Assembly: GCA_963837655.1 (NCBI GenBank)
Contig: CAWIOK010000006.1
Coordinates: 377,458 to 441,457, forward strand
Direction: 5' to 3'
Origin: CAVVSD01 sp963837655
GTDB lineage: Bacteria > Actinomycetota > Thermoleophilia > Solirubrobacterales > Solirubrobacteraceae
DNA length: 64,000 nucleotides
Under the pieces are notes generated by a model. That model was not told where the DNA came from. It was given only the letters and a program-made list of their open reading frames with translations, and ran no database searches. Below, in pieces: positions 32,947 to 40,168 of the stretch (positions are counted from its first letter, which is position 1; the number at the start of each line of letters is the position of its first letter). The position numbers and the translations under genes were made by a program.

Positions 32947-34034
32947 GCGCTCACGACCTCTCCGCCGCGGACGACACACGCGCCGCTGACGACCTCGTCG
33001 TCGAAGTTCAACGTCAGCGCGCCGTCCTCGGTGATGAGCTCCAGGAACGACTGCACGTTGCGCGCGTACAGCGCCGAGGCGTGCTCAGGCATCGTCGCCG
33101 GCAGGTTCAGCGGCGAGATGATCGTCACGTCCTCACGGACCACGGTCTGGCCCGGCTCGGTCAGCTCGCAGTTGCCGCCCGCCTCACCCGCGAGATCGAC
33201 GATGACGCTCCCCGGGCGCATCCCCCGCACCGCCTCGGCGGTCACCAGCCTCGGCGCCGGGCGCCCCGGCACCAACGCGGTGGTGATGACGACGTCGAAG
33301 CCCGTGATCGCCTCGGTCAGCTCGCGCTGCTGAGCATCGCGCTCCTCCTCGGTCAGCTCACGCGCGTAGCCGCCCTCCCCCTCGGCGCCCTTGCCTGCCT
33401 CCAACTCCAGGAACGACGCGCCGAGCGACTGGACCTGCTCGGCCACCGCGCTGCGCACGTCATAGCCGGTGACGACCGCGCCCAGCCGCCGCGCCGTGGC
33501 GATCGCCTGCAACCCAGCCACGCCCGCGCCCAGCACCAGCACCTTGGCCGGCGGGATCGTGCCCGCCGCCGTCATCAACATCGGGTAGAAGCGGCCGATC
33601 TCCGTCGCCGCGACCAGCACCGCCTTGTAGCCGGAGACGTTGGACTGACTGGACAGCGCGTCCATCGACTGCGCCCGCGAGATCCGCGGGATCGACTCCA
33701 TCGCGAACGCCGTCACCCCCGCACCCGCCAACGCCTCCAGCACGTCCGCGCGCGTGCGCGGCGCGAGGAAGCCGACGAGCACCGAATCGCCCGTCAGCCG
33801 CGCGATCTCCTCCGGCGACGGCGGCGACACCTTCACCACGACATCCGCACCCCACGGATCGCCGATCTGCGCCCCCGCATCGCTGAACGCAGCGTCCGGG
33901 AGCATCGCCCCCTCCCCCGCACCCGACTCCACCACGACCTCCAGATCGCGCGCGACCAACTTGCGGATCACGTCCGGGACCAACCCGACGCGCCGCTCGC
34001 CTTCCGCACTCTCCTTCGGAACGCCGACCCGCAT
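32943..34034 (-). CDS. pntA: NAD(P) transhydrogenase subunit alpha, NAD-binding part (PntAA)
   Basis: A 363-residue protein of the alanine dehydrogenase/PntA fold. It begins MRVGVPKESAEGERRVGLVP, the standard PntA start; a GTG four codons earlier is possible. The NAD-binding domain has VLVLGAGVAGLQAIATARRLGA, and the SQSNVSGYKAVL and RDFASLVFP-like GSVIVDLAGEAGGN segments are present. It transfers hydride from NADH to NADP bound by PntB. It is first of the four-gene run alpha-1, alpha-2, beta, methyltransferase on the minus strand. Confidence 0.94.
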   Translation of the reverse strand: MRVGVPKESAEGERRVGLVPDVIRKLVARDLEVVVESGAGEGAMLPDAAFSDAGAQIGDPWGADVVVKVSPPSPEEIARLTGDSVLVGFLAPRTRADVLEALAGAGVTAFAMESIPRISRAQSMDALSSQSNVSGYKAVLVAATEIGRFYPMLMTAAGTIPPAKVLVLGAGVAGLQAIATARRLGAVVTGYDVRSAVAEQVQSLGASFLELEAGKGAEGEGGYARELTEEERDAQQRELTEAITGFDVVITTALVPGRPAPRLVTAEAVRGMRPGSVIVDLAGEAGGNCELTEPGQTVVREDVTIISPLNLPATMPEHASALYARNVQSFLELITEDGALTLNFDDEVVSGACVVRGGEVVSA

Positions 34035-34056
34035 GCGGCCCGGCACGCTATCTGAC

Positions 34057-34956
34057 TCAGCGCGCGGGGACGGCGACGCCGCGATCGTCGCTCACCGCGA
34101 GTGCGTAGTCGGTGGTGAGCGTGGCCTCGTCGAGCGCCCCAGCGGCCGCATCGACGCCGGCCTCGTCGGTGCCGGTGACGAACCACACGGGCTGGCGCAG
34201 GTCGATCTTCGTTGCCGCCACGAGGCCGGTGCCGGCGCCGAGCGTGTCCGCTGTCCGGCCCTGCGGATCCAGGATGTTCAGGCTCTTGCCGTCGGCGCTG
34301 AAGCGTGCCCACACGCCGCTGTGGGTCGGACCCTGGTCGACCCGGCCGACCGCCTGGTCCTGCTCCGCGCGCAGGGCGCTCCAGGTCCCGACGAGCACGC
34401 GGATCGTCTCGTCGTTGGTCCCCGCGTTGATCCCACCGCGCGCGGCGACGACGCCGAGCGCGGTGAGCTTCTTCGCCGTCGTGTCGCACGCCGCGCTCGA
34501 CGGGTCGGTGCACTCCACACGCGTGGGGATGCGCTTGCCGTTGACGCCGTGCAGGAACGGCTCGGGGAACGAGCCGGTGACGACCGGCACCGACGCCTTG
34601 ACGCTCGGGCCAGGCAGGTCCAGCCACACGCGGTCGCCCGGTCGGACCTTGGCCTTGCCCGCGTTCGTGATCCGTACGCCGTTGACCCACAGGCGCCAGG
34701 CGCCGTCGACTCCGGCGATCGACGTGATCGAGCGCGTGCCCTGACGCGTGTCCGTGACCCGGTCGAGGACCTCGAGCAGGGCCGTCGATCCGCGCACCTC
34801 GACGGGCGGCGCGGAGACGACCGCGTCGGCACCGAAGTCCTTGGTGATCGAGACGAAGACGCCTCCCTTGCCCGCGCCCACGGCTTCGCCGCACCCGGAG
34901 AGCAGGACGACGGCGCAGCAGAGTGCGACCAGCGGACGGAGGGGACGGGCGGGCAC
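34057..34956 (-). CDS. DUF4430-containing lipoprotein
   Basis: A 299-residue lipoprotein: signal sequence RPLVALCCAVVLLSGC with the lipobox LSGC. The next 90 residues are a DUF4430-like domain (GADAVVSAPPVEVRGSTALLEVLDR, then AWRLWVNGVRITNAGKAKVRPGDRVW), a beta-grasp fold seen in cobalamin carriers such as transcobalamin and in surface proteins. The remainder is an unassigned domain. A cob(I)alamin adenosyltransferase gene starts 35 bp away, divergently, which makes a corrinoid-binding role worth testing. It ends 22 bp from the PntA start. Confidence 0.75.
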   Translation of the reverse strand: MPARPLRPLVALCCAVVLLSGCGEAVGAGKGGVFVSITKDFGADAVVSAPPVEVRGSTALLEVLDRVTDTRQGTRSITSIAGVDGAWRLWVNGVRITNAGKAKVRPGDRVWLDLPGPSVKASVPVVTGSFPEPFLHGVNGKRIPTRVECTDPSSAACDTTAKKLTALGVVAARGGINAGTNDETIRVLVGTWSALRAEQDQAVGRVDQGPTHSGVWARFSADGKSLNILDPQGRTADTLGAGTGLVAATKIDLRQPVWFVTGTDEAGVDAAAGALDEATLTTDYALAVSDDRGVAVPAR

Positions 34957-34991
34957 CGGGACTCATCCGAGTCTGCCACAGTGGTTGTGCC

Positions 34992-35543
34992 GTGCCGGTC
35001 AACCTCACCCGCATCTACACGCGCCACGGCGACGGGGGCGAGACGCACCTCGGCGACATGAGCCGGGTACCCAAGACGCACCCGCGGATCGAGGCCTACG
35101 GGGACGTCGACGAGCTCAACGCGCAGCTCGGTGTCGCGGTTGCCACCGAGGGGCTGCCCGTGACCTACGCCGCCTGGCTGCGCCGGATCCAGAACGACCT
35201 CTTCGACCTCGGGGCCGACCTGGCCGTGCCTCCCGGCGGCGAGCGCGACCGCCTGCGGATGACGGCTGAGCAGGTCAGCTGGCTCGAGGAGCGCTGCGAC
35301 GAGGTCAACGCCACGCTCGAGCCGCTGAAGTCGTTCGTCCTTCCCGGCGGGACGCGCGCCGCCGCGCAGCTGCACGTCTGCCGGACGGTGTGCCGCCGCG
35401 CCGAGCGGCGAACCCTGCTGGTGGAGGACGCGACGCCCGCGGTCGTCCACTACCTCAACCGGCTCTCCGATCTGCTCTTCATCCTCGCGCGTGGGGCCAA
35501 CGACGGCGACGAGCCGCTCTGGCAGCCCGGCGCGGGTCGCTGA
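34992..35543 (+). CDS. Cob(I)yrinic acid a,c-diamide adenosyltransferase, PduO type
   Basis: A 183-residue PduO/MMAB-type adenosyltransferase. The ATP site is at the N terminus: LTRIYTRHGDGGETHLGD, with VPKTHPRIEAYGDVDELNAQLG after it. The C-terminal helices include LPGGTRAAAQLHVCRTVCRRAERR and YLNRLSDLLFILAR, both family hallmarks. It makes adenosylcobalamin. The start is GTG 34992, because earlier in-frame codons do not resemble the family. It is divergent from the DUF4430 lipoprotein. Confidence 0.94.
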   Translation: MPVNLTRIYTRHGDGGETHLGDMSRVPKTHPRIEAYGDVDELNAQLGVAVATEGLPVTYAAWLRRIQNDLFDLGADLAVPPGGERDRLRMTAEQVSWLEERCDEVNATLEPLKSFVLPGGTRAAAQLHVCRTVCRRAERRTLLVEDATPAVVHYLNRLSDLLFILARGANDGDEPLWQPGAGR

Positions 35544-35568
35544 GTCGACACCGCCGTAGCCTCGTCGC

Positions 35569-36537
35569 ATGGAGTCACGCGACGGCATCGAGGTCGAGAA
35601 CCTCGTCCGGGAGTTCAAGAACGGCCCACGCGCCGTCGACGGCATCGATCTGCGCGTCTCCCCGGGCGAGATCTACGGCTTCCTGGGACCGAATGGGGCG
35701 GGCAAGAGCACGACCGTCCTCATCCTCACGACGCTGCTGCCGCCGACGTCGGGGACCGCGCGCGTCGCCGGCCATGACATCGTCCGCGACGGCCCCGCGG
35801 TCAGGGCGTCGATCGGCGCCGCGCTGCAGGAGGCCGCGCTCGATCCGCTGCTCACCGGGCGCGACCACATGCGACTGCAGACGACGCTCCAGGGGCTGCC
35901 GCGTGGCGAGCGGCGCTCGCGGGGCGACGCGCTGCTCGAGCGCGTCGGGCTGATCGACGCCGCCGATCGCAAGGTCGGCGGCTACTCCGGTGGCATGAAG
36001 CGCCGGCTCGACCTGGCGCTCGCGCTCGTCCACCGCCCGCGGATCCTCTTCCTCGACGAGCCGACGACCGGCCTCGATCCGCAGAGCCGCTCGGAGCTGT
36101 GGGAGGAGGTCGCGCGACTGGCGCGCGACGAGGGCGTCACCGTCTTCCTGACCACGCAGTACCTGGAGGAGGCCGACGTCCTGGCCGACCGGATCGGGAT
36201 CATCGACCGCGGCCGCATCGTGGCCACCGGCACGCCGGACGCGCTGAAGGCGGAGATCGGGCGCCCGACCCTGGAGCTCGTCCCCGCCGAGCACGACGAC
36301 CGCGCGCGCGTGGCCGGGGTCCTCTCGCGCTTCGGCAGCGCGACCGCCGCGCCGCCCGGCGCCGCGGCGGTGCGCCTCGACGGCGGGCCCGAGGTGCTGG
36401 CCGAGGTCGTCCGGGCGCTGGACGCCGATGGCATCTCCGTGCGCGACTTCCAGCTGCACGCCCCGACGCTCGACGACGTGTTCCTCTCCAAGACGGGCCG
36501 CAAGCTCGACGAGGAGGAAGAGGCCGTCGCGGTATGA
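35569..36537 (+). CDS. ABC transporter ATPase, DrrA-like
   Basis: A 322-residue ATPase. Walker A is GPNGAGKST (about 43-51), the signature is YSGGMKRRLDLALAL, Walker B is PRILFLDEPTTGLDP, and the H-loop is FLTTQYLEEADVLADR. A C-terminal DUF4162-like extension (PTLELVPAEHDD to the end) is typical of daunorubicin-resistance exporters. Two ABC-2 type permease genes follow. The stop TGA overlaps an ATG beginning a 25-codon mini-ORF that links it to the first permease. The substrate may be a lipid, glycan or antibiotic. Confidence 0.93.
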   Translation: MESRDGIEVENLVREFKNGPRAVDGIDLRVSPGEIYGFLGPNGAGKSTTVLILTTLLPPTSGTARVAGHDIVRDGPAVRASIGAALQEAALDPLLTGRDHMRLQTTLQGLPRGERRSRGDALLERVGLIDAADRKVGGYSGGMKRRLDLALALVHRPRILFLDEPTTGLDPQSRSELWEEVARLARDEGVTVFLTTQYLEEADVLADRIGIIDRGRIVATGTPDALKAEIGRPTLELVPAEHDDRARVAGVLSRFGSATAAPPGAAAVRLDGGPEVLAEVVRALDADGISVRDFQLHAPTLDDVFLSKTGRKLDEEEEAVAV

Positions 36538-36611
36538 GCTCCGAAGACTTCGTCTTCGGTCGTCGTTGTGTCGCAAGGCGACACGACGACAGCGCCGAGG
36601 TCGTCTTGTGA
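36534..36611 (+). CDS. 25-residue coupled mini-ORF between ABC transporter genes
   Basis: ATG 36534 overlaps the ATPase stop (ATGA) and the mini-ORF's own TGA (36609-36611) overlaps the GTG of the permease (GTGA), so the spacer is bridged exactly by translation. The product starts MSSEDFVFGRRCVARRHDDS and ends AEVVL; it has no recognisable domain. The DNA contains two strong back-to-back hairpins, so the ORF may exist to unwind them. It could be a real peptide, a coupling device, or the trace of a small inserted palindromic repeat. No experimental support is available. Confidence 0.45.
   Translation: MSSEDFVFGRRCVARRHDDSAEVVL
36541..36590 (+). other. Two adjacent strong hairpins in the ABC operon spacer
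   Basis: Hairpin one: CCGAAGAC (36541-36548) pairs with GTCTTCGG (36552-36559) around a TTC loop. Hairpin two: GTCGTC (36559-36564) and GTGTCGC (36568-36574) pair with GCGACAC (36578-36584) and GACGAC (36585-36590), with a GTT bulge and AAG loop. They follow the ATPase stop immediately. They could set differential expression of ATPase and permeases, act as an RNA processing site, or be a REP-like palindromic unit. Confidence 0.75.
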
Positions 36612-37390
36612 GCCCGACGCCGCTGCGGGTCCAGGTCGCCGAGCTCGCGCGCCGGTCGATCGTGCAGACGCTGCGCCAGCCGCTGCTCATCGTGCCGCCC
36701 ATCCTGTTCCCGCTCGTGCTCGTCGCGGTGAACTCGGCCGGCCTGCAGGCGGCGACCCGGATCCCGGGCTTCCCGACCGACAACTACGTCGACTTCGCGA
36801 TCGCCGTCGCGTTCATCCAGGGCTCGCTGTTCGCGATGATCAACGCGGGCAGCGGCCTCGCCCGCGACGTGGAGACCGGTTTCCTGCGTCGCCTGGCGAT
36901 GACGCCGATGCAGCGGCCGGCGCTGCTCATCGGGCAGCTCACGGGCGTGGTCGTGGTCGCGTTCTTCTCCGCGCTGATCTACCTGGCCGTCGGCTTCCTG
37001 GCCGGGCTGCACGTCAAGGCGGGCCCGGTCGGCGTCGTGGCGCTGCTCGCGCTGGCGATGCTCATCGCACTCGGGTTCGCCGCGGTCGGCGCGCTCGTCG
37101 GACTGCGGTCGGGCTCGGGCGAGGCGGTCCAGGGGTTCTTCCCCCTGTTCTTCGTGCTGCTCTTCCTCTCCTCGTCGAGCCTCCCGCGGCCGCTCATCGA
37201 CCACGAGTGGTTCCGGACGATCGCCACCTACAACCCGCTCTCCTACCTCATCGAGGGCATCCGCTCGTTCATCATCTACGGGTGGGACTGGCAGGCGCTG
37301 GCCCTCGGGTTCGGGTTCGCGCTCCTCATCCTCGTCGGTGGGATAGCCGGTGCGTCGCAGGCGCTGCGGACGCGGCTGGTGCGGACATGA
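36608..37390 (+). CDS. ABC-2 type permease
   Basis: A 260-residue membrane protein with six predicted helices: LLIVPPILFPLVLVAV (about 23-40), IAVAFIQGSLFAMI, GQLTGVVVVAFFSALIYLAV, VALLALAMLIALGFAAVGAL, FFPLFFVLLFLSS and ALGFGFALLILVGGIAGA. The segment LARDVETGFLRRLAMTPMQRPALL is the ABC-2 coupling helix region contacting the ATPase. The GTG at 36608 is overlapped by the mini-ORF stop, and its own TGA overlaps the next permease ATG, so all parts are translationally coupled. Confidence 0.9.
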   Translation: MSPTPLRVQVAELARRSIVQTLRQPLLIVPPILFPLVLVAVNSAGLQAATRIPGFPTDNYVDFAIAVAFIQGSLFAMINAGSGLARDVETGFLRRLAMTPMQRPALLIGQLTGVVVVAFFSALIYLAVGFLAGLHVKAGPVGVVALLALAMLIALGFAAVGALVGLRSGSGEAVQGFFPLFFVLLFLSSSSLPRPLIDHEWFRTIATYNPLSYLIEGIRSFIIYGWDWQALALGFGFALLILVGGIAGASQALRTRLVRT

Positions 37391-38157
37391 GGCGCTTCGC
37401 CGATGTCGCGATCGCGATCGCATGGCGGACGCTGAAGAAGTACGCGACGACGCCGAGCCTGCTCTTCCCGTCGCTCGCCTTCCCGCTGTTCTTCTTCATC
37501 GCGTTCGCGGGAGGGCTCTCCTCGGTCGCGCGCGTACCCGGGTTCGACTTCCCCTCCGGCTACACGGCGTTCCAGTTCGTCTTCGTCTTCGTGCAGTCGT
37601 CAGCCTTCGGCGGCGTCTTCACCGGGTTCGGGATCGCTGCCGACTTCGAGAACGGGTTCAGCCGGCGGCTCATGCTCGCGGCGCCGAACCGCCTGGCGAT
37701 CCTCGCCGGCTACGCACTCGGTGCGCTCGTGCGAGCGATCATCACGGGGGTGCTGCTGTTCATCGTCGCGCTGATCGGCGGGATGCAGGTCGACGGCGGC
37801 GCGCTGGGCGTGCTCGGGCTCGTCGGGCTCGCGGTCGCGGCCTCGCTGGCGGCAGCCCTGTTCGCGGCCGGCGTGGCGATGCGGATGCGCACGATCCAGG
37901 CCGGCCCGGCGATGCAGATGCCGGTCTTCATCCTGTTGTTCATCGCACCGGTCTACGTGCCGCTGCCGCTGCTGACGGGATGGGTCAAGACGGTGGCCCA
38001 CGTCAACCCCGTCACGCCGCTGCTCGAGACCGGACGCGACTTCATCTCCGGCCAGCACGCCGACCTGGCCCTCGCCGCGGGCGTCACCGTCGGGCTCGTC
38101 GTGGTGTTCGGCATCTGGGCCGTTCGCGGCTTGCGCGCGGCCGAAGCGGCGGGCTGA
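37387..38157 (+). CDS. ABC-2 type permease
   Basis: A 256-residue second permease of the exporter with the same topology: LLFPSLAFPLFFFIAFAGG, VFVFVQSSAFGGVFTGFGIA, the coupling stretch ADFENGFSRRLMLAAPNRLAIL, IITGVLLFIVALIGGM, LGLVGLAVAASLAAALFAAG and LLFIAPVYVPLPLLTGW. It starts inside the stop of the first permease (ATGA). Two distinct permeases suggest a heterodimeric channel. A 10-bp GC hairpin begins 21 bp after the stop (38178-38203) and may end the operon. Confidence 0.9.
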   Translation: MRRFADVAIAIAWRTLKKYATTPSLLFPSLAFPLFFFIAFAGGLSSVARVPGFDFPSGYTAFQFVFVFVQSSAFGGVFTGFGIAADFENGFSRRLMLAAPNRLAILAGYALGALVRAIITGVLLFIVALIGGMQVDGGALGVLGLVGLAVAASLAAALFAAGVAMRMRTIQAGPAMQMPVFILLFIAPVYVPLPLLTGWVKTVAHVNPVTPLLETGRDFISGQHADLALAAGVTVGLVVVFGIWAVRGLRAAEAAG

Positions 38158-38177
38158 CCGGCCCCAGAACGAGAACA

Positions 38178-38203
38178 GGGCCCGGGCGTCTTGCCCTGGG
38201 CCC
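38178..38203. terminator. Bulged 10-bp GC hairpin at the end of the ABC operon
   Basis: GGGCCC (38178-38183) pairs with GGGCCC (38198-38203), and GGGC (38184-38187) with GCCC (38193-38196), leaving a GTCTT loop and a bulged T at 38197. It lies 21 bp after the last permease stop. On the minus strand it is followed by a mildly T-rich TGTTCTCGTTCT stretch, so it could also end a minus-strand transcript from the structured region next to it. Confidence 0.6.
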
Positions 38204-38205
38204 CG

Positions 38206-38314
38206 CGAGTTCCCTTTTGAAAGCTTCCCTGCCTGGGAGGCGTCCTTGCCACCCTGCACCAAGCTCATCGGCACATGTCCGAGGAACTTGAACCGGGTGG
38301 GTTGATTTCCAACC
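38206..38314 (-). ncRNA. Candidate structured non-coding RNA
   Basis: A nested set of complementary segments occupies a 200-bp gene-free gap. An 8-bp closing stem joins 38206-38213 with 38283-38290. Inside are a 5-bp stem (38222-38226 with 38261-38265), GCCT-GGG-AGGC (38231-38241) and TCGG-N7-CCGA (38268-38282). Beside it is GGTTG-N5-CAACC (38300-38314). The terminator-like hairpin at 38178-38203 would follow on the minus strand, the orientation I favour. The DNA is richer in A and T than its surroundings. I could not match it to c-di-GMP, T-box, cobalamin, TPP or SRP RNAs. Confidence 0.4.
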
Positions 38315-38359
38315 TCTTTTGCCCGACGGCGAGCGGCGCTGGCGGGTAGCCCTCGGGCC

Positions 38360-38572
38360 ATGAGAGCGAATCGAGCGGTCGCCGAGGCACGCCTCAAGGC
38401 GTTGAACTCGCAGCTGCTGCGCGGGCTCTCTCTCGTGTCGCACCGGCGCGCCGAGGAGCTGCGTGACGAGAACCGCGCGATGCGGGCAGAGATCCACCAG
38501 CGGCGGATCGCCGACGCGCGGGTCCGGGGCCCGCTCAGCCGGCTGGATCGGCCGGCCGCGGCGCCGCGCTGA
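38360..38572 (+). CDS. Small basic hypothetical protein
   Basis: A 70-residue arginine-rich protein, mostly helical by composition (RAVAEARLKALNSQLLRGLS, then RAEELRDENRAMRAEIHQRR), which looks like a short coiled coil. No domain is recognised. The ATG at 38360 follows the structured gap and the 3' end overlaps the convergent EamA gene by 38 bp. The heptad-like Leu and Ala spacing supports coding; the overlap with a solid gene lowers confidence. Confidence 0.5.
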   Translation: MRANRAVAEARLKALNSQLLRGLSLVSHRRAEELRDENRAMRAEIHQRRIADARVRGPLSRLDRPAAAPR

Positions 38573-39488
38573 CGATCGCCACGCCGGCGATCGTGATCGC
38601 CATGCCGAGCAGCACGAGCCCGGTCGGCGTGTTGCCGAGAATGACCTCGAGCAGCACCGCGACGACAGGCGACAGGAACATCCACGTGGTGACCGCGGCG
38701 GGGTCCAGCCAGCGCAGGGAGCTGAAGTAGGCGATCGTGGCGAGCGCCGAGGCGACGATCGAGATGAACGCGACGACGAGCCACAGCGTGGTCGAGCCCC
38801 AGTCCGCTGCGCCCGGGCCCTCGATGGCGAACGCGAGGACCAGGAGGACGCTGCCGCCGACGACGTACTGCCCGGCCGTCAGTCCGACGAGGTCGGTCTC
38901 CGGATCCCGGTTGATCTGGTCGGCGACGATGAGCGTCCCGACGGACCAGGCGATCGCAGCGGAGATCGCAAGCGCCATACCGACGAGCTTCTCGCCCGCG
39001 TCGCCGGACGAGTCGAGCTGCCCGGACACGATGAGGATGATGCCGCCGAAGCCGATCACCATGCCGAGCAGCATGGCCCTGGTCACCCGCCTGCCGTAGA
39101 CGTAGCGCTCGGCCAGGATGATGAAGAACGGTGACGTGCTCAGCAGGACGATCGCCGTGCCGGGTCCCGCCTTGGCCACCGACTCGGTCAGCCCGTAGAG
39201 GAACCAGGTCACCATCAGCAGGCCGCTGACCGCCGTGCGGATCCACACGGCGCGCGTGGACGGCAGGCGGTGGCGCAGCAGTGGCAGCGCAACCAGGAGG
39301 ATGATGGCCGCCGGCGCAGCGCGCAGGCCCGTGAGCATCAGCGGGTCGGCGTGCGGGGACCCCTCGGCGATGACGCGGCCGACGCAGCCCCAGACGACGA
39401 CCGCGAACGCGAGCATGCCGATGCCCGTCGCCTCGGCGCGACGACGCACGGCACCTGTTCCCTGGACGACCTCGACCCCTCCCGCCAT
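38535..39488 (-). CDS. EamA/DMT-family transporter
   Basis: A 317-residue membrane protein with ten predicted helices in two EamA repeats: the first from MLAFAVVVWGCVGRVIAEGS to ILIVSGQLDSS, the second from GMALAISAAIAWSVGTLIVA to LVLLGMAITIAGVAIVS. The conserved STSPFFIILAERYVYGRRV and DPAAVTTWMFLSPVVAVLLEVILG ends of the repeats are clear. Members export metabolites and amino acids. ATG 39488 is preferred; GTG 39503 lies inside a GTGCA-TCC-TGCAC palindrome. A 41-bp imperfect palindrome sits just upstream and may control it. Confidence 0.88.
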   Translation of the reverse strand: MAGGVEVVQGTGAVRRRAEATGIGMLAFAVVVWGCVGRVIAEGSPHADPLMLTGLRAAPAAIILLVALPLLRHRLPSTRAVWIRTAVSGLLMVTWFLYGLTESVAKAGPGTAIVLLSTSPFFIILAERYVYGRRVTRAMLLGMVIGFGGIILIVSGQLDSSGDAGEKLVGMALAISAAIAWSVGTLIVADQINRDPETDLVGLTAGQYVVGGSVLLVLAFAIEGPGAADWGSTTLWLVVAFISIVASALATIAYFSSLRWLDPAAVTTWMFLSPVVAVLLEVILGNTPTGLVLLGMAITIAGVAIVSAAPRPADPAG

Positions 39489-39526
39489 CCGTGCATCCTG
39501 CACGCTCGCGGCGGTCCGTGTCGCGA

Positions 39527-39567
39527 CGTTGCATGTACACGCACGGATCGTGCGCGTACGTGCAACG
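39527..39567. promoter_or_regulatory. 41-bp near-perfect palindrome upstream of the EamA gene
   Basis: Left arm 39527-39545 and right arm 39549-39567 are complementary at 17 of 19 positions, with blocks CGTTGCA, GTAC and CGCACG matched by CGTGCG, GTAC and TGCAACG around a GAT centre. A second palindrome GTGCA-TCC-TGCAC occupies 39491-39503 at the gene start. The spacing suits an operator for a dimeric or tetrameric regulator. As RNA it would also form a long stem at the end of the upstream minus-strand gene. Confidence 0.55.
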
Positions 39568-39578
39568 CGGCGCCGGTC

Positions 39579-39776
39579 CTAGGCGTCGTCGGCCAGTCCG
39601 TCCCCGCGCGGGGTGCCCTGACCGACGTCGTCCGGCGGCGGCTTCATCGCAGCGTCCTCCGCGAGGCCGTCTCCGCGCGGCAGGTCCTTGCCGATCGGCG
39701 TCTCGGGTGGCGCCGCCTCGGCGGCACCCTCGGCGACCTCGTCACTGCCTCGGTACTTCGTGTCCTTGTCGTCCAT
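39579..39776 (-). CDS. Small acidic hypothetical protein with an internal duplication
   Basis: A 65-residue hydrophilic protein without a membrane segment. It contains two related units, PRGDGLAEDA and PRGDGLADDA, separated by AMKPPPDDVGQG, and begins MDDKDTKYRGSDEVAEGAAE. The composition is that of an intrinsically disordered protein. No family is recognised. It sits alone on the minus strand, 20 bp after a VOC gene and upstream of the long palindrome preceding the EamA gene. Confidence 0.55.
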   Translation of the reverse strand: MDDKDTKYRGSDEVAEGAAEAAPPETPIGKDLPRGDGLAEDAAMKPPPDDVGQGTPRGDGLADDA

Positions 39777-39796
39777 GTGCTGCGGCCTACCCGGCT

Positions 39797-40168
39797 TCAG
39801 CCGTCCCAGACTCCGGGGACGAGGACGACCCGGAAGCCGTCTGGATCCTCGAACGTGAGGCCATGCTCGGCCCAGTACGGGTTGGCCGGCGCCACCGGCT
39901 CGCCGCCGAGTCGCGCGGTCGCCGCCGCGACCGCATCCCGGTCCCCGAGATACAGGACGAGCAGCGTCTCGGGGTGGGGCGCCGGCGCGGCGTGGCTGCC
40001 GCCGGATGTCAGCTCGAGGTGCGCGCCTGTGCCCGGGACGGCGAGGAAGACGCCGTCGTAGCCGTCGTGGTCCTCGAACCCGCCGACCTCCCGGAGCCCG
40101 AGGCCATCACGGTAGAAGGCCACGACCTCGGCGAGGCGCTCGGTGTGGCGTGCGACGCGGACCTGCAT
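39797..40168 (-). CDS. VOC/glyoxalase-fold protein
   Basis: A 123-residue single glyoxalase-fold protein: VRVARHTERLAEVVAFYRDGLGL, then GAHLELTSGGSH and PYWAEHGLTFEDPDGFRVVLV. His in the first strand (ARHTERL) and Glu in the HLEL strand are possible metal ligands. ATG 40168 overlaps the previous VOC stop by 1 bp, so the two form a pair. Proteins of this type include bleomycin-resistance-like and methylmalonyl-CoA-epimerase-like proteins; the function cannot be assigned. Confidence 0.8.
   Translation of the reverse strand: MQVRVARHTERLAEVVAFYRDGLGLREVGGFEDHDGYDGVFLAVPGTGAHLELTSGGSHAAPAPHPETLLVLYLGDRDAVAAATARLGGEPVAPANPYWAEHGLTFEDPDGFRVVLVPGVWDG

Noticed and set aside
38221..38330. Resemblance of the 38.2 kb gap to a T-box (AGGGTGGCA), a hammerhead (CCGATGAG) or a tRNA T arm (GGTTCAAGT).
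   Set aside because: Each match fails at essential positions: the T-box lacks ACCGCG, the hammerhead core needs CTGATGA, and no acceptor or anticodon stem can be drawn. No gene lies downstream on the minus strand for a T-box to regulate.
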